A DNA stretch of 64,000 nucleotides. Origin: Takakia lepidozioides (lineage: Eukaryota > Streptophyta > Takakiopsida > Takakiales > Takakiaceae). The stretch is taken from NCBI GenBank assembly GCA_030704615.1, contig CM060732.1, positions 71,219,053 through 71,283,052 of the forward strand, in the 5' to 3' direction. A program made the translations under genes and the position numbers. Of the stretch, positions 36,781 to 47,345 are shown piece after piece (positions within the stretch are counted from its first letter, which is position 1; every line of letters begins with the position of its first letter). The notes beneath the pieces were generated by a model. The model did no database searches. It saw only the letters and a list, made by a program, of their open reading frames with translations, and had not been told where the DNA came from.

Positions 36781-37265
36781 CACCAGTAATCCCCACAAGA
36801 ACAAACCATGTTCAAAGTGGTGAAAGCTGTTAGCATCCCGTACAACAATTGCTCGGCCAACAATCTTTGAGATGAACTTGGTGGAGGTGTGGCAGTCACC
36901 ACATACCCGAAGATTCTTGATGAGACGGAGTGCCATCCTAGGGGCCGTGCTGATCAGCCAAAAGCCAATGGCCAGCTTCTCACTGGTGGCAAAGAGAAAA
37001 TTCTTTTTGCTCCTCCCCCGCATCATGCAATACAAACCACGTGTCAGGCACATACCCTGCCTCCTTCATCTGCCCAGACAATCTTCTCAGCTCAGCAGGA
37101 TTTCCTTAATTTTGGGATGCAATTTGTCATATACAACAAAGGTGTGCAGCCTGTTGCCAATCTCAATGCAGCAGCGACCTGGCTCCTTTCTCACCCTTCT
37201 GAACTTCATCATTGTTCTCACATTTGCACTATCGTCCCACCTGCCAGCTGCGGCATAGATAAGCT
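36781..37265 (-). pseudogene. DYW deaminase domain pseudogene
   Basis: Minus-strand remnant of the C-terminus of a PPR-DYW protein. Recognisable pieces in order include RVRKEPG, HTFVVYDKLHPK, SEKLAIGFWLIST, LIKNLRVCGDCHTSTKFISK and VVRDANSFHHFEHG. In a shifted frame it ends VCSCGDYW-stop (about 36785-36810). The HxE histidine appears replaced (TSEKLA instead of HSEKLA), and frameshifts and stops interrupt the reading. The PPR repeats are missing upstream, where OSB-like sequence is found instead (37482-37789). Confidence 0.85.
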
Positions 37266-37481
37266 GCTTGTGTCTCTAATCTGGTGATCTTGGATTGGTC
37301 TATGAGAACCACCACGGTGCAGCTGAGCAGCCATAGACTTCAACACGGCCCCCAGACCAATCTGACCCTCCCAAGTACCTTGTAAACACTAGGAAAAATA
37401 CCCAATCACAATACTGACAAGGAGAGCCCATATTCTCAGAGCAGACAAACTTCTTCGCATGGTACATCAAGTAAGCCATAC

Positions 37482-37789
37482 CTTGTGATTGCAGTTGTCC
37501 CATCATTGTGAAGGATCTTTAAAAAACTCAAGCCAGCGCTGCTCCATGCTCCACGGTAGACCTTAGTGACCAAAACTCGACTCCAACATTGATGACAAGT
37601 TCCTTTCCGGAGGAGTGCTAGTGAGATTTCAACAACATTCATGCAAGTCACTTTGGGCTCCACACAACGAACATACAAGAGGTCCTTCTCGGTTGATGGT
37701 CGGTTGAATCCTCCGTGAGTGGAAAAAAAGCTAGCTGCTTTCATGACACAAGGTCCAGGACACTGTGGTGAGGGCACCTTTTTCAACAC
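37482..37789 (-). pseudogene. OSB-like fragment: possible OB fold plus first half of a PDF motif
   Basis: The minus strand encodes VEPKVTCMNVVEISLALLRK and CWSRVLVTKVYRG, reminiscent of the start of a single-stranded DNA-binding OB fold. In another frame it continues RWLEFFKDPSQ-stop-WDNCNHK, the first half of the PDF motif of organellar ssDNA-binding (OSB) proteins. A GT donor follows immediately (AAG|GTATGG, 37482). A stop replaces the first W of the WWDN pair, so it is broken. A related piece lies at 41466-41834 on the same strand. Confidence 0.5.
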
Positions 37790-38410
37790 ATTTCAGCCTG
37801 TTTTGCCCTCTTATCAGAGTCATGCCTAATTTTTCATGTTGAATTCTGCAAGGCTCATTGGGTGGATCTATGGTGGTTTGGGGTGATTTTGACATGTTAC
37901 TGCATTGTGGCAACAGGAAAGTATCCAAAAACAGATAGAGACAAGCAGAAGCTTTGGAAGGGATATTTTTCAGACTCCAGTCAATGGTGGAACGATCGAG
38001 GCAAAACGGTGAATGACTGTTAGATTACAGAGAGAAGCAGACAACGAGATGCGTCACAAAGCTTTCTTGGAAATTGTCATCCCATCTCTCCCAAGCAACT
38101 TTTAAAGTCTTGTGAGCAATTCAGCATAGGAACTAGTGTGTGTAGGTAGGGTTGGGGTGTTTCCTAGAAGAAAACTAGGCCGTCATTGTCGCTGCTAGCA
38201 GCAAAGCGCGGATCTATACATGATTTGTGCAGAGGCAGGGATAGCTGAAGGAGCAGAGATACAGTGTGGGTCCAGATTCATCCAAGAGGACCAGATTCCA
38301 AGCACAAAATTCCCTATGATTCCCTGTGGATCAATAGCTAGAAGAGACCTGCAAGGGTAGATGGTCAACTGGAAGCCGGAGCAGCAGCGGCACAATTGAT
38401 AAAATCAGGC
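37765..38410 (+). pseudogene. Duplicated 5' segment of a PDF-PPR gene, copy A
   Basis: The first exon remnant encodes KLWKGYFSDSSQWWNDRG (about 37949-38008) with a GT donor after it. The second exon remnant (from 38276) encodes IHPRGPDSKHK, then DSLWINS-stop-KRPARVDGQLEA. Together these are the two halves of an OSB-type PDF motif split by an intron. An in-frame TAG breaks it and no PPR coding follows. About 37765-38040 repeats at 38421-38690, and 38100-38400 repeats at 38700-39000 and 39640-39870. Confidence 0.7.
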
Positions 38411-38420
38411 ACTGCTAATG

Positions 38421-39625
38421 AAGGCACCTTCTTCAACACATTTCACCCTGTTTTTCCCTCTTATCAGAAGCGGCCCTAAATTTCCATGTTGAATTCTGCA
38501 CGTTAGCTGGTTGAGTGAATCTAGTTTGGAGTGACTTTGAGATGATACTGCCAATGTGACAACAGGAAAAGTATCAAAAAACAGGTAACAGAGATGAGGA
38601 GAGCTGTGGAATGAATACTTTTCTGACCCCAGTCAATGGTGGGACAACCGAGGCGAAAAGGTGAATGCCTGTTAGATTACAGAGAGTAGCAGACGTAATT
38701 CAGCATAGGAACTAGTGTGATAAACTGAGTTGGGTGTTTCCTAGAACAAATCTAGGCTGTCATTGTCAGCTGCTAGCAGCAAGGCAAGGATGAATGCATG
38801 ATTTGTGCAGAGGCATGTATTTGTGAAGGAGCAGGGATAGAGTGTGGGTCCAGATTCATCCAAGAGGGCCAGATTCCAAGCACAATATTACCCATGATTC
38901 CCTGTGGATCAATAGCTACAAGAACCCTGCATGGGTAGATGGTCAACTAAAGGCAGCAGCTGCAGCGGCACAGTTCATAAAATCAGGCACCTCAACCATG
39001 ACCACAGCTTCTGGAAGAATGCCTCTTCTGGCACTTCTGGGCATGTGAAGATCCTTGGTGAGGCAGGCAGACTGAAAGAGGCTCTACAGACTTCAAACCA
39101 AGGAGGCATTTCAGCAGATTCAGATATGTATGTCTGTCTCTTGAATAAATGCATCAAGATGAAAGGCCTGGAAGCTGGAAAGCAGGTGCACACTCAAATT
39201 ATCCAAAGTGGATTCACGCCAAATGTTTTTCTACTCAACACCCTTGTCAACATGTATGTCAAGTGCGGGAGCATCATGGATGCTCACCAAGTGTTCAACA
39301 GAATGCCTCAACGATCTTCGATCTTGTGGAATATAATGTTGGCAGGATTTACCAAGCATGGGTGTGGTCGGAATGCTTTGGAGACCTATGAGCAAATGAA
39401 AAGCCCTGGAAAAGGGCAAAGAGGTGCATCGCGACATCATCAAAGCTGCAATTGTACCAAATGTCATCCTGAACACTGCCCTGGTGGACATGTATGCCAA
39501 ATGTGGGAGCATGGAGGATGCGAAGGGAGTGTTCAACAATATGGCTGAACGAATTATGGTGTCGTGGAGTGCGATGATTGCAGGGTATGCACAGCAGGGG
39601 CGCGGGATGGAGGCTCTTGGAAAAT
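38421..39625 (+). pseudogene. PDF-PPR gene copy B, decayed
   Basis: Exon 1 remnant at 38601-38660 encodes ELWNEYFSDPSQWWDNRGEK and is followed by a GT donor. Exon 2 (from 38854) encodes IHPRGPDSKHN...LWINSYKNPAWVDGQLKA, then leads into PPR repeats (about 39060-39625) such as KQVHTQIIQSGFTPNVFLLN and LVDMYAKCGSMEDAKGVFNN. A deletion joins YEQMK to a later EKGKE segment and shifts the frame. The upstream frame also contains stops. The PPR part stops abruptly at about 39620, where copy C begins. It is not a working gene as read. Confidence 0.75.
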
Positions 39626-39639
39626 GTCATTCCATCAAA

Positions 39640-41190
39640 ACTAGGCCGTCATTGTCAGCTGCTAGCAGCAAAGCGAGGATCTATACATGATTTGTGCAGA
39701 GGCAGGGATAGCTGAAGGAGCAGAGATAGAGTGTGGGTCCAGATTCATCCAAGAGGACCAGCTTCCAAGCACCAAAGTCCCTATGATTCCCTGTGGAACG
39801 ACAGGTACAAGCAACCTGCATGGGTAGATGGTCAACTGGAAGCAGCAGCGGCTGCGGCAGCACAGTTGATAAAATCAAGCACCTCAACCATGACCACAGC
39901 TTCTGAAAGAGGACTAAGAGAGGGAGTCCACGATGCCTCTTCTGGCACTTCTGGGCACGTGAGGAGGCATGTGAGGCAGAAAAAAGAGGCTCTACAGACT
40001 TTAAACCAAGGAGGCATTTCAGCTGATGCAAGATACTCATGTTTGTCTGTTGCATAAGTGCATCAAGGTGAGAGGCCTGGAAGCTGGAAAGCAGGTGCAT
40101 GCTCACATTATCCAAAGTGGATTCAAGACAATCGTTTTTCCGCACAACACCCTTGTCAAGAGGTATGTTAAGTGCGGGAGCATTGTGGATGCTCACCAAG
40201 TGTTCAACAGAGTGCCTCAACGAGGTTTGATCACATGGAATATACTGATGGCAGGGTTTACCAAACATGGGCGTGGTAAGAATGCTTTGGAGACATATGA
40301 GCAAATGATGCGGGAAGGGGTGAAGCCCGACCTGGTCACGTTCATTTGTGTTTGCAATGCGTGTGCGAGCTTGGCAGCCCTGGAAATGGGCAAAGAGGTC
40401 CATGGTGACATTGTCCAAGCTGGAAGTGTGCCAGATGTTGTTTTGAACACTGCTCTGATGAAATGTGGAGCATCGAGGATGCGAAGAGAGTGCCCAAACG
40501 AGATGTGGCGTCGTGGAACACAATGATTGCAGGATATGCGCAGGATGGGTGTGGGATGGAGGCTCTGGAGACCTCTGAGCAAATGATCGCAAAGGGGTGA
40601 AGCCCAGCCACAGCACGTTTGTTTGCATTTGCAATGCCTGTGCGAGCCTGGCAGCCCTGGAAAAGGGCAAAGAGGCCATGGTGACATCTTCAGAGCTGGA
40701 ATTGTACCAGATGTCATTCTGAGCAATACCCTCGTGGACATGTATGCCAAATGTGGCTGCATCAAGGATGCAAAGGGAATGTTCAACAATATGGCTGAAC
40801 AAAATGTGGTGTCCTGGAACACGATGATGGCAGGAAATGCCCAGCATGGCTGTCATAGGGAGGCCCTGCAACTGTTTGAACGAATGCAAAAGGTGAATCC
40901 GCACGGTATCACCTTAATACGTGTTCTCTCTGCATGCAGCCACACTGGCCTACTGGATGAAGGAAGACGCTACTTCGATTCCCTGAGTCAAGATCATGGT
41001 GTCACTCTGACAGTAAAGCACTTTGGCTGCATGGTGGACCTTCTTGGACGTGCGGGACAACTGGATGAGGCAGTGGATCTGATTAAATAAATGCCAATCA
41101 AATCCAGATGCTGTGGTGTGGAAGGCCTTGCTTGGTGCCTGCAGAATCCATGGCAATGTGGAGATGGCTGAACGTGCGGCAACATCTATC
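39640..41190 (+). pseudogene. PDF-PPR gene copy C, decayed
   Basis: Begins with the duplicated 5' region. PDF second half from 39743: IHPRGPASKHQ, LWNDRYKQPAWVDGQLEA. PPR repeats follow (about 40026-41090) with KQVHAHIIQSGFK, LITWNILMAGFTKHG, LVDMYAKCGCIKDAKGMFNN and VSWNTMMAGNAQHG, then LSACSHTGLLDEGRRYF and MVDLLGRAGQLDEAVDLI. Several frameshifts separate these blocks. After a stop at about 41088 the E-type segment continues in another frame (PDAVVWKALLGACRIHGNVE). No DYW domain remains. Confidence 0.8.
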
Positions 41191-41465
41191 CTCACGTGGG
41201 ATGAACAGGATGCCGCAACTTATCCTGAGCAGCCACATTCTCAACCCTCCCAAGTATCTTGCAAACTCTAGGGAAAGACCTTTGCGCATCCTACTTTCAT
41301 GCCCTCCTCAGGAAGGACAACCACCGCTACAGACAGTAAAAGCATTATTTGCGGAGCAAAGCGAGAATATGACAACTAGGGGTACAATACAATCACACAA
41401 TATGATCATACCAGAGTTCAGTCAACTCCCTCAGACTCCTTCACATCCTACTGAAGAAAACTTAT

Positions 41466-41834
41466 CTTGTCAACGCTACTGTCCCACCGTTGTGAAGGAT
41501 CTTTAAAGAACTCTTGCCAAACTGTTCCACGCTCCAGCGCTGACCTACGCCCACATACACCAATTAGCGGCCTTGTCCAACGATCCCGTGCGCTTTCTAT
41601 AAACGAGCTGAAGTGCGCAAAACCCAATTCAGAGCCTGGATCCGATAGCGCACACATACAATCACAGCGACCACAAGAAAGGAAACCGCTGTCTCGTGTT
41701 AAGTTATCACCTAATTTGAATGGCATCCCTTGCGGCACTACAGCCACCGCATGCACGGGACTCCGTCTCCTGTGCGCATTGCCCAGGGGGATGCCGCTTT
41801 CTGCTCCACAGCCCAGCCCTCTAATCCGCTGCAT
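41466..41834 (-). pseudogene. OSB-like fragment with PDF-motif first half
   Basis: The minus-strand frame encodes RGTVWQEFFKDPSQRWDSSVDK, matching the PDF motif first half (FFxDPSQWWDNRxxK). The expected GT donor after the final K is AT here. The upstream residues (cysteine-rich, about 90) are not recognised. Flanking DNA (41245-41535) is a diverged duplicate of about 37370-37560. Confidence 0.45.
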
Positions 41835-41946
41835 GACGCAAGGCCTCTCGCATGACCCAAGCCTGGGCTCCTCCGGCTGGCCCCTGTCAAATCCTCCCCA
41901 CCCCCTCTTACCTCGGTTTCACTATTCTAGCGACGACTGAAGGTCG

Positions 41947-42004
41947 GAATAGGGTGCCATAGAACCCTATTTAGCGTAGAGCAGGAATAGGGTGCCATAG
42001 AACC
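41947..42004. repeat. Direct repeat of GGAATAGGGTGCCATAGAAC
   Basis: The 20-mer occurs twice, about 38 bp apart, immediately before the 14-bp minisatellite. Confidence 0.7.
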
Positions 42005-42225
42005 ACGTCATCGTCGACACGTCATCATAGCCATGTCATCGTAGACACGTCATCATCGTCACGTCATCGTAGCCATGTCATCGTAGACACCTCATCGTGG
42101 CCATGTCATCTTAGACACGTCATTGTAAACACGTCATCGTAGCCATGTCATCATCGCCACGTCATCGTCGCCAAGTCATCGTAGCCATGTCATCGTAGAC
42201 ACGTCGTCGTCGTCAGCCACGTCTT
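42005..42225. repeat. 14-bp minisatellite of ACGTCA/ATGTCA motifs
   Basis: About 15 tandem copies of a 14-bp unit, typically ACGTCATCGTAGCC alternating with ATGTCATCGTAGAC. Seven copies contain exact ACGTCA (TGACGT on the other strand), the core of plant TGA/bZIP and as-1-type sites. It lies about 260 bp upstream of the open PPR frame at 42479. The unit length is not a multiple of three and stops occur, so it is not coding. A regulatory role is an inference. Confidence 0.85.
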
Positions 42226-42478
42226 GGGTATGGAGCAGACATGGAGGTGGGAGTAGGAGAAGGAGAAGCTGGGGTGAGCGACTACAGTGGGAAGGAGGAG
42301 CGTGACCACGGCGTGCAGCTCGTTCATCTGTTGCTGGAGGGCGCCGAGGCCATGGATGGCGGATTTTTACTCGAAAAAATTCTAAGAGTAAAGATTGATT
42401 TACACTCCAAGCTCAGTTTTGAGTCATGCGGGAGGCAGGGTTGACTGAGGCACAGTTGCAGCAGGCACTGCCACCATT

Positions 42479-43819
42479 ATGACTTCTTTTGTAGGAAGAG
42501 TGCGAGTCAAGAAGAAGTCATGTGGCACATTTGGGGATGTGAGGACATTCTGTCAGGCGGGACAACTGAAAGAGGCGCTGCTCATTTTAAACCAACGTGG
42601 CAGTAAGGCAGATTCCTATACTTATGTCCGTCTCCTGCAGGATTGCATCAAAACTAAAGACCTAGCAGCAGGGAAGCAGGTGCATTCCCACATTATTCGA
42701 AGTGGATTCAAGCCAAGCATCTTCCTCTACAATGCCCTTGTCAACATGTATGGCAAGTGTGGGAGTGTGGTAGATGCACGTCAAGTGTTTGACAAAATGC
42801 CTGAACGAGATATGTTCACGTGGACGATGATGATGGGAGGGTATGCCAAGCACGGTCACGCTGAGGAGGCTTTCAATATCTATGAGCAAATGCAATGGGA
42901 AGGGGTACCGCCAGACAGGGTGATGTTTACTTGCATTCTCAATGCCTGTGCCAGTCTAGGAACCCTGGAAAAGGGTAAACGGGTCCATGCTGACATTGGC
43001 AGAAGTGGAATGGCACCAGATATCATTCTGGAGAATACCCTTGTTGACATGTATGCCAAATGCGGGAGTGTGAAGGATGCACGTCAATTGTTTGACAATA
43101 TGGCTCAGCAAGATGTGTTCTCATGGAGTGCAATGATTGCGGGATATGCTCAGCATGGGTGTGGTAGGGAAGCTTGTGAGATCTATGAACAAATGATAAG
43201 GAAAGGGGTGACACCTAACAAGGTCACATTCATTAGTGTTCTTAATGCATGTGCCAGCCTGGCAGCTTTGGAAAAGGGCAGAGAGGTCCATGCTGACATC
43301 ATCAAAGCTGGAATCCCACCAGATTTGGTTCTTGAGACGGCCCTTGTGGAGATGTATGCCAAATGCGGGAGCATGAAGGATGCCCGTCAAGTGTTTGAGA
43401 ATATGGTTAAACAAGATGTGATTTCATGGAGTGTGATTATTTCAGGATATGCTCAGCATGGGTGTGGTATGGAGGCCCTGCATCTATTTGAACGAATGCG
43501 ACGGAAAGGCTTGAGGCCAGACAGTATCACCTTTGTATCTATTCTCTCCGCCTGTAGCCATCAGGGCCTAGTGGATGAAGGCCGTCACTACTTCCATTCC
43601 ATGAGTCGTGATCATGGCCTCTCTCCTACAGTAGAGCATTTCGTCTGCATGGTGGACCTTCTTGGCCGTGCAGGGCTATTGGATGAGGCAGAGGACTTCA
43701 TTGATAAAATGCCAATCAAACCAGGTGCTGGGGTGTGGACAGCCTTGCTTGGTGCCTGCAGAATTCATGGTGATTCAAAGGTAGCTGATCGCGTGGCCAA
43801 AAAGCATGCTTTAGAGTGA
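42479..43819 (+). CDS. PPR protein (PLS class) ending in the E region; truncated paralogue
   Basis: A 446-codon open frame from ATG. After a short leader (MTSFVGRVRVKKKSCGTFGD) it has tandem P-L-S pentatricopeptide repeats of about 101 residues, with signatures such as KQVHSHIIRSGFKPSIFLYN, ALVNMYGKCGSVVDARQVFD and FSWSAMIAGYAQHGCGREA, then LSACSHQGLVDEGRHYF and MVDLLGRAGLLDEAEDFI. It stops in the E1 motif (ALLGACRIHGDSKVADRVAK). The sequence after the stop still reads DPHDTAGSVLVLINH in another frame, so the E2/DYW part was lost by frameshift. PPR proteins bind organelle RNA. Without a DYW domain it could edit only with a partner, or be a pseudogene. A possible 3' splice site (TTTTGTAG) lies just inside the frame, so the real gene may start farther upstream. 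Confidence 0.7.
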   Translation: MTSFVGRVRVKKKSCGTFGDVRTFCQAGQLKEALLILNQRGSKADSYTYVRLLQDCIKTKDLAAGKQVHSHIIRSGFKPSIFLYNALVNMYGKCGSVVDARQVFDKMPERDMFTWTMMMGGYAKHGHAEEAFNIYEQMQWEGVPPDRVMFTCILNACASLGTLEKGKRVHADIGRSGMAPDIILENTLVDMYAKCGSVKDARQLFDNMAQQDVFSWSAMIAGYAQHGCGREACEIYEQMIRKGVTPNKVTFISVLNACASLAALEKGREVHADIIKAGIPPDLVLETALVEMYAKCGSMKDARQVFENMVKQDVISWSVIISGYAQHGCGMEALHLFERMRRKGLRPDSITFVSILSACSHQGLVDEGRHYFHSMSRDHGLSPTVEHFVCMVDLLGRAGLLDEAEDFIDKMPIKPGAGVWTALLGACRIHGDSKVADRVAKKHALE

Positions 43820-44140
43820 TCCACATGACACTGCGGGGTCTGTGCTGGTATTGATCAATCATTTACGCTGCGGCTGGCAGGTGGGACAATAAGACAGGTG
43901 AGAAAAACATGAGGACAGGTGCTGCAGGGGTGAACAGCCTTGTACAGTGCCTGCAGCATGCACAGTAACGAAGGGTGGGCTGAACATGTGGCAGGAGAGT
44001 GCTACATCCTGTTCTGTCCCACAAGTAAAGTCCAGTGTGGTGTAGCTCACTACATCTACCATTATTGAACAAGCATGCCAAAGTGCTTCATTGCTTCTCT
44101 CGGGAGTACCTGCTTGGTGACTGGACCCATGTTCCACAGA
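43820..44140 (+). pseudogene. Decayed E2/DYW tail of the preceding PPR gene
   Basis: Directly after the stop, DPHDTAGSVLVLINH and HLRCGWQVGQ resemble the E2 region (..DP..AGAYVLLSNIYAAAGRWDD..) of the intact DYW gene at 59783. Later sequence is too diverged to follow. Confidence 0.5.
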
Positions 44141-45414
44141 TTCATGGCATTGGCCAGTAAGTCACACCCAACTACACCCTTGTGTGATTGAGAGTACTTT
44201 TGGTAACTAAGTTGCAGCTTCCAGTCACACTATGTATATGCTAGGGTACGTTGAGCTCATTTTCTGAAAATGACTCATGGGAAGGATCATGGATACGGGT
44301 ATGATGCATATGCCAAGGTCGATGGAGAGAAATTCAACATCAACCAGACGACCACATGCTGGTAATGGCTCTGTGAAACTAAGGGTTTGGGATATAGCTT
44401 TGTGAGTGATATGTTGTACAACTGCACGACACATGATCACATATGTTCATCTTAGCTAGCATGTTGCCTGTCCTGAATTGTGGACCAGCCAGGGAAAACA
44501 ATCAGGGTTGGATACGCAAGGGCTCTGCCATTTGAGAAATTACCCTCAAGATTTGCAATTTTGCAAGTCACCAGAAAGATGTTGTGTTTGCTAGGGGTAC
44601 TTCGATTTGAAGGGTCCACAGCAAAACTGTATGGAAAATCGTCAAAACCGGATTGGGCTCTAGCTCAAAAGTGGTAGAGATAACTACTTCATGATTTTGC
44701 AAGTATGCAATATGCCTGCCTACATGTAGACAATTAACACTTCTTACAATGCAAGGATCATTTTGGTGAGTGTCTGTACATAATTGAACAATGAGAGCCT
44801 ATAGTTTTAGAACATCTAAGTAGTTAGTTCAGTCATCTCCAAGTACAAATGTGGTAGCGAAACAAAATGTGTAGTGCTATGTTCTTAGTATGACGAAGTA
44901 ACTCGAGAGTACTCAGTGAGCTGCAATCTTCAGAAGATAAACCAATTCGTAAATGGGTCTTTCACTTTGTATCACAACATAGAAGCATGAAACCTCTTCA
45001 AGTTCTTAGGGCTGCAGCGTTAAGTGTGATGTCTTTAAATCCATTGTCAATTGATGGACCATACATACCATCGACCCCATCTTCACTGCACCACCATTCA
45101 TGAGTGTAGTGACTAGTTTGCAAAACTCATGCCTTCTCATCCAAGTATGCAATTGAGAAGGAAGCAGAATTGATCAAGGACCTATACAAGCTATATGGGT
45201 GTCACCATTGTGGCAATAGCCGGGGAAAGTGGTGAGATCTGTCACACATTGCCTTATTTTCTTCTCTGATGTAGGTTTGAGATTGGGTGGTAGGGGTTAG
45301 TTTATTTTAGTTTTGCTATTAGGATACAGGACCATGTAGCTGAATGCTCTTTCAACAGCAGAAGGCCATAGCAGGCTTAAACCCTAAACCCTCAGACTTG
45401 TGCGGAGAGACTAA
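44141..45414. other. Intergenic, nothing recognised
   Basis: AT-rich. A short telomere-like CCCTAAACCCT occurs near 45382. No gene seen. Confidence 0.4.
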
Positions 45415-45419
45415 ACCAG

Positions 45420-45700
45420 TGTTTTTAAATCTGGCGAAAAATCGCCAGATTTCGACCTGGAAAATGGGTCGGCTACTTTTATTAAGGAATTATGGGAGTA
45501 AAAAACAGAAATTTCTCCAGAAAGCGCCAATGGTTAAATATTAGGAGCTAGAATTTTCCTCTGTGGACCTGTTAAAATGTGACACTTGTTATATAGCCAC
45601 TTTTCTAGCCCTGCCACCTCGTTATTCTCGCCACATGGGCACTAGGTAGAATCTACATGTACCCTTTGAGGCGATTTTGGAAAAGTGAAAAAAAAAAAAG
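45420..45700 (+). repeat. Hairpin-headed dispersed element ending in poly(A), copy 1
   Basis: Starts with a perfect 11-bp inverted repeat (AAATCTGGCGA-aaaa-TCGCCAGATTT, 45427-45452). The body includes GGAATTATGGG, ATATAGCCACTTTTCTA and CCTCGTTATTCTCGCCACAT, and the end is GCGATTTTGGAAAAGTG followed by an A-run. A second copy lies at 53955-54240 on the minus strand and the head of a third reaches the window end at 63966. Confidence 0.8.
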
Positions 45701-45701
45701 C

Positions 45702-45912
45702 ACATTGGCTGGTAGCTCACTAAGTGCACTTGTCACCCTGGTGGTTTGGGGTTCAAACTCGCTGCCCTGCCCCGTGTGTGGGATTGTTCGTGATGGTATG
45801 TCTGGGTGTTCATCGTCCTGTAGGCCTAAGGGGGTTAATTTTCCCCCCTCCTCAAGGGCCTGAATTGTGGGCTGTTGCTCCCAGGTTTCCTTAAATTTTT
45901 ATTTTTTTTAAA
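45702..45912 (+). mobile_element. tRNA-derived SINE (same tail family as 47115-47345)
   Basis: Head with box A (TGGTAGCTCACTAAGTGCAC) and box B (GGGTTCAAACTC), followed by a body and the 3' end GGGCTGTTGCTCCCAGGTTTCCTTAAA and a T-rich tail. It shares its 3' end with 47115-47345 and 23238-23278. It was inserted directly behind the A-run of the hairpin-headed element. Confidence 0.75.
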
Positions 45913-45919
45913 ACACTGG

Positions 45920-47100
45920 CGGAGAGATGCAAGTCAATGGAGAAAATATGGTCAAAGTACCTTACACCGTGTCAAGGCGCTGATTGGTGTGGTGTGCTGA
46001 GTCATGCTCCCTAGTCTTACCTTCCTCTTATGTTGTGCCAAAGCAAAGCAAGAGAGCCAATTGCCATTTGAGGCTTGTTTTATTATTTATTATTTTCTCC
46101 CTAGGAAACCCGAGCTGTCCTTTTTTTCTTTTTTTTTGTAGAATAGAAATTTGCTGTTATATTCCTTTCGCTGCAATGCAGACAGAGTTACACAGACCAA
46201 AGTCTTTGGTCATTTGACTAAATCGATAGTCAAGAAGCATCCTAAAGTAGCATGAGCACCATCAATACGCACCTAAACTGAAGCCTCGGAGAACTATCAG
46301 AAAACTAATTAGAAATTTGCCAGAGGCTGTCATTCAGAAAGTCTTAATCTCAAACAATTGCTGCTCAAGTTGGTACAACGCCAGTGTCACTAAGCACATA
46401 GAAATCCTCAAAGTGCTGGAATCTTCTTGTAGGGCTCCACAGTACTTTAATCGTTTAAGTCTGTATTAGTTCGCCAGTCTTGGGACCTCACACTCTGACC
46501 ACCGTTAAGTACGGCTCTCTGTAAGAGATTCTAATTTGCCGTGCAAGAATTGCTCCAAGAGATCAGGGTTGCAAGAGATGCGCACGCCTCTCTGTGCCCA
46601 CGTAGACCGCCACGCAACCCTTTGGCACGTGAGAAGCATGAGATTTTGTCACAAATTTAATGATAGAGCTGACCCCGGTGGGTTTAAACAGAGGTGAAGC
46701 AGCCTCTTGGCGGGTTTGAGACATGAGAATTTGTCACAGATTTGATCAGGCTTCGCTGCTTCATAGAGTTGACCCCGGTGGGTAAATTGAAACAGTGGTG
46801 AAACAGCCCCTTGGCACCGCCTGTGGGTATGAGAAACAAGATCGTGGAGCAAATGGTGAAATAAATCAGACAGTCTAGAGCACGAAAGTGAAGATCAAAA
46901 AGTTTATAAGTGAAGAATCTAGCAAGTGATCAGAGTATGTAAGAGTAGGCAAGTAACACTTGAAGAACGTTCTTCAAGTGAAGCGCACTTATTATTATAT
47001 AGTCCGAGGCTAAGAGCTTAGTTTCTACTTTCTTCTTTTTTTAGCTTTACTTTTTAAGCGAATACTTTTTCTTTTTCTTTTTACTGTCCATTTACTGTGA
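45920..47100. other. Intergenic, nothing recognised
   Basis: Contains a local direct repeat of about 110 bp (GACCCCGGTGGGT-AAACAG-GGTGAA-CAGCC-CTTGGC at about 46671-46715 and 46770-46822). No gene. Confidence 0.5.
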
Positions 47101-47114
47101 TGATTTTTATTTTT

Positions 47115-47345
47115 TATTTTTTATTTTTTCAAAAGGGAAACACCTGGGAGCGACAGCTCACAAATCAGGCCCCTTAATAGTGAGAGGAAGAAAATAACCT
47201 CTTTCACAGTAACCCGCCATGAGGCGTAGGAATGGGGCACCACCCAGGAACCATACCACACCCGTCAGTAGCAAGATTTGACCCCAGAATCATCTAGGTA
47301 ACACTCATACACTCAGTGCACTTAACCAACTGAGCTACTAACTGT
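47115..47345 (-). mobile_element. tRNA-derived SINE, full length
   Basis: The minus strand begins TAGTAGCTCAGTTGGTTAAGTG, a textbook tRNA box A, followed about 35 nt later by GGGGTCAAATCTTG (box B). The body ends GGGCCTGATTTGTGAGCTGT, then CGCTCCCAGGTGTTTCCCTT with an A-rich tail of AAAAATA units (T-rich on the plus strand). Confidence 0.85.

Noticed and set aside
39681-40904. 407-codon minus-strand frame
   Set aside because: It is antisense to the PPR repeats of copy C; repeated antisense PPR codons keep such frames open by chance.
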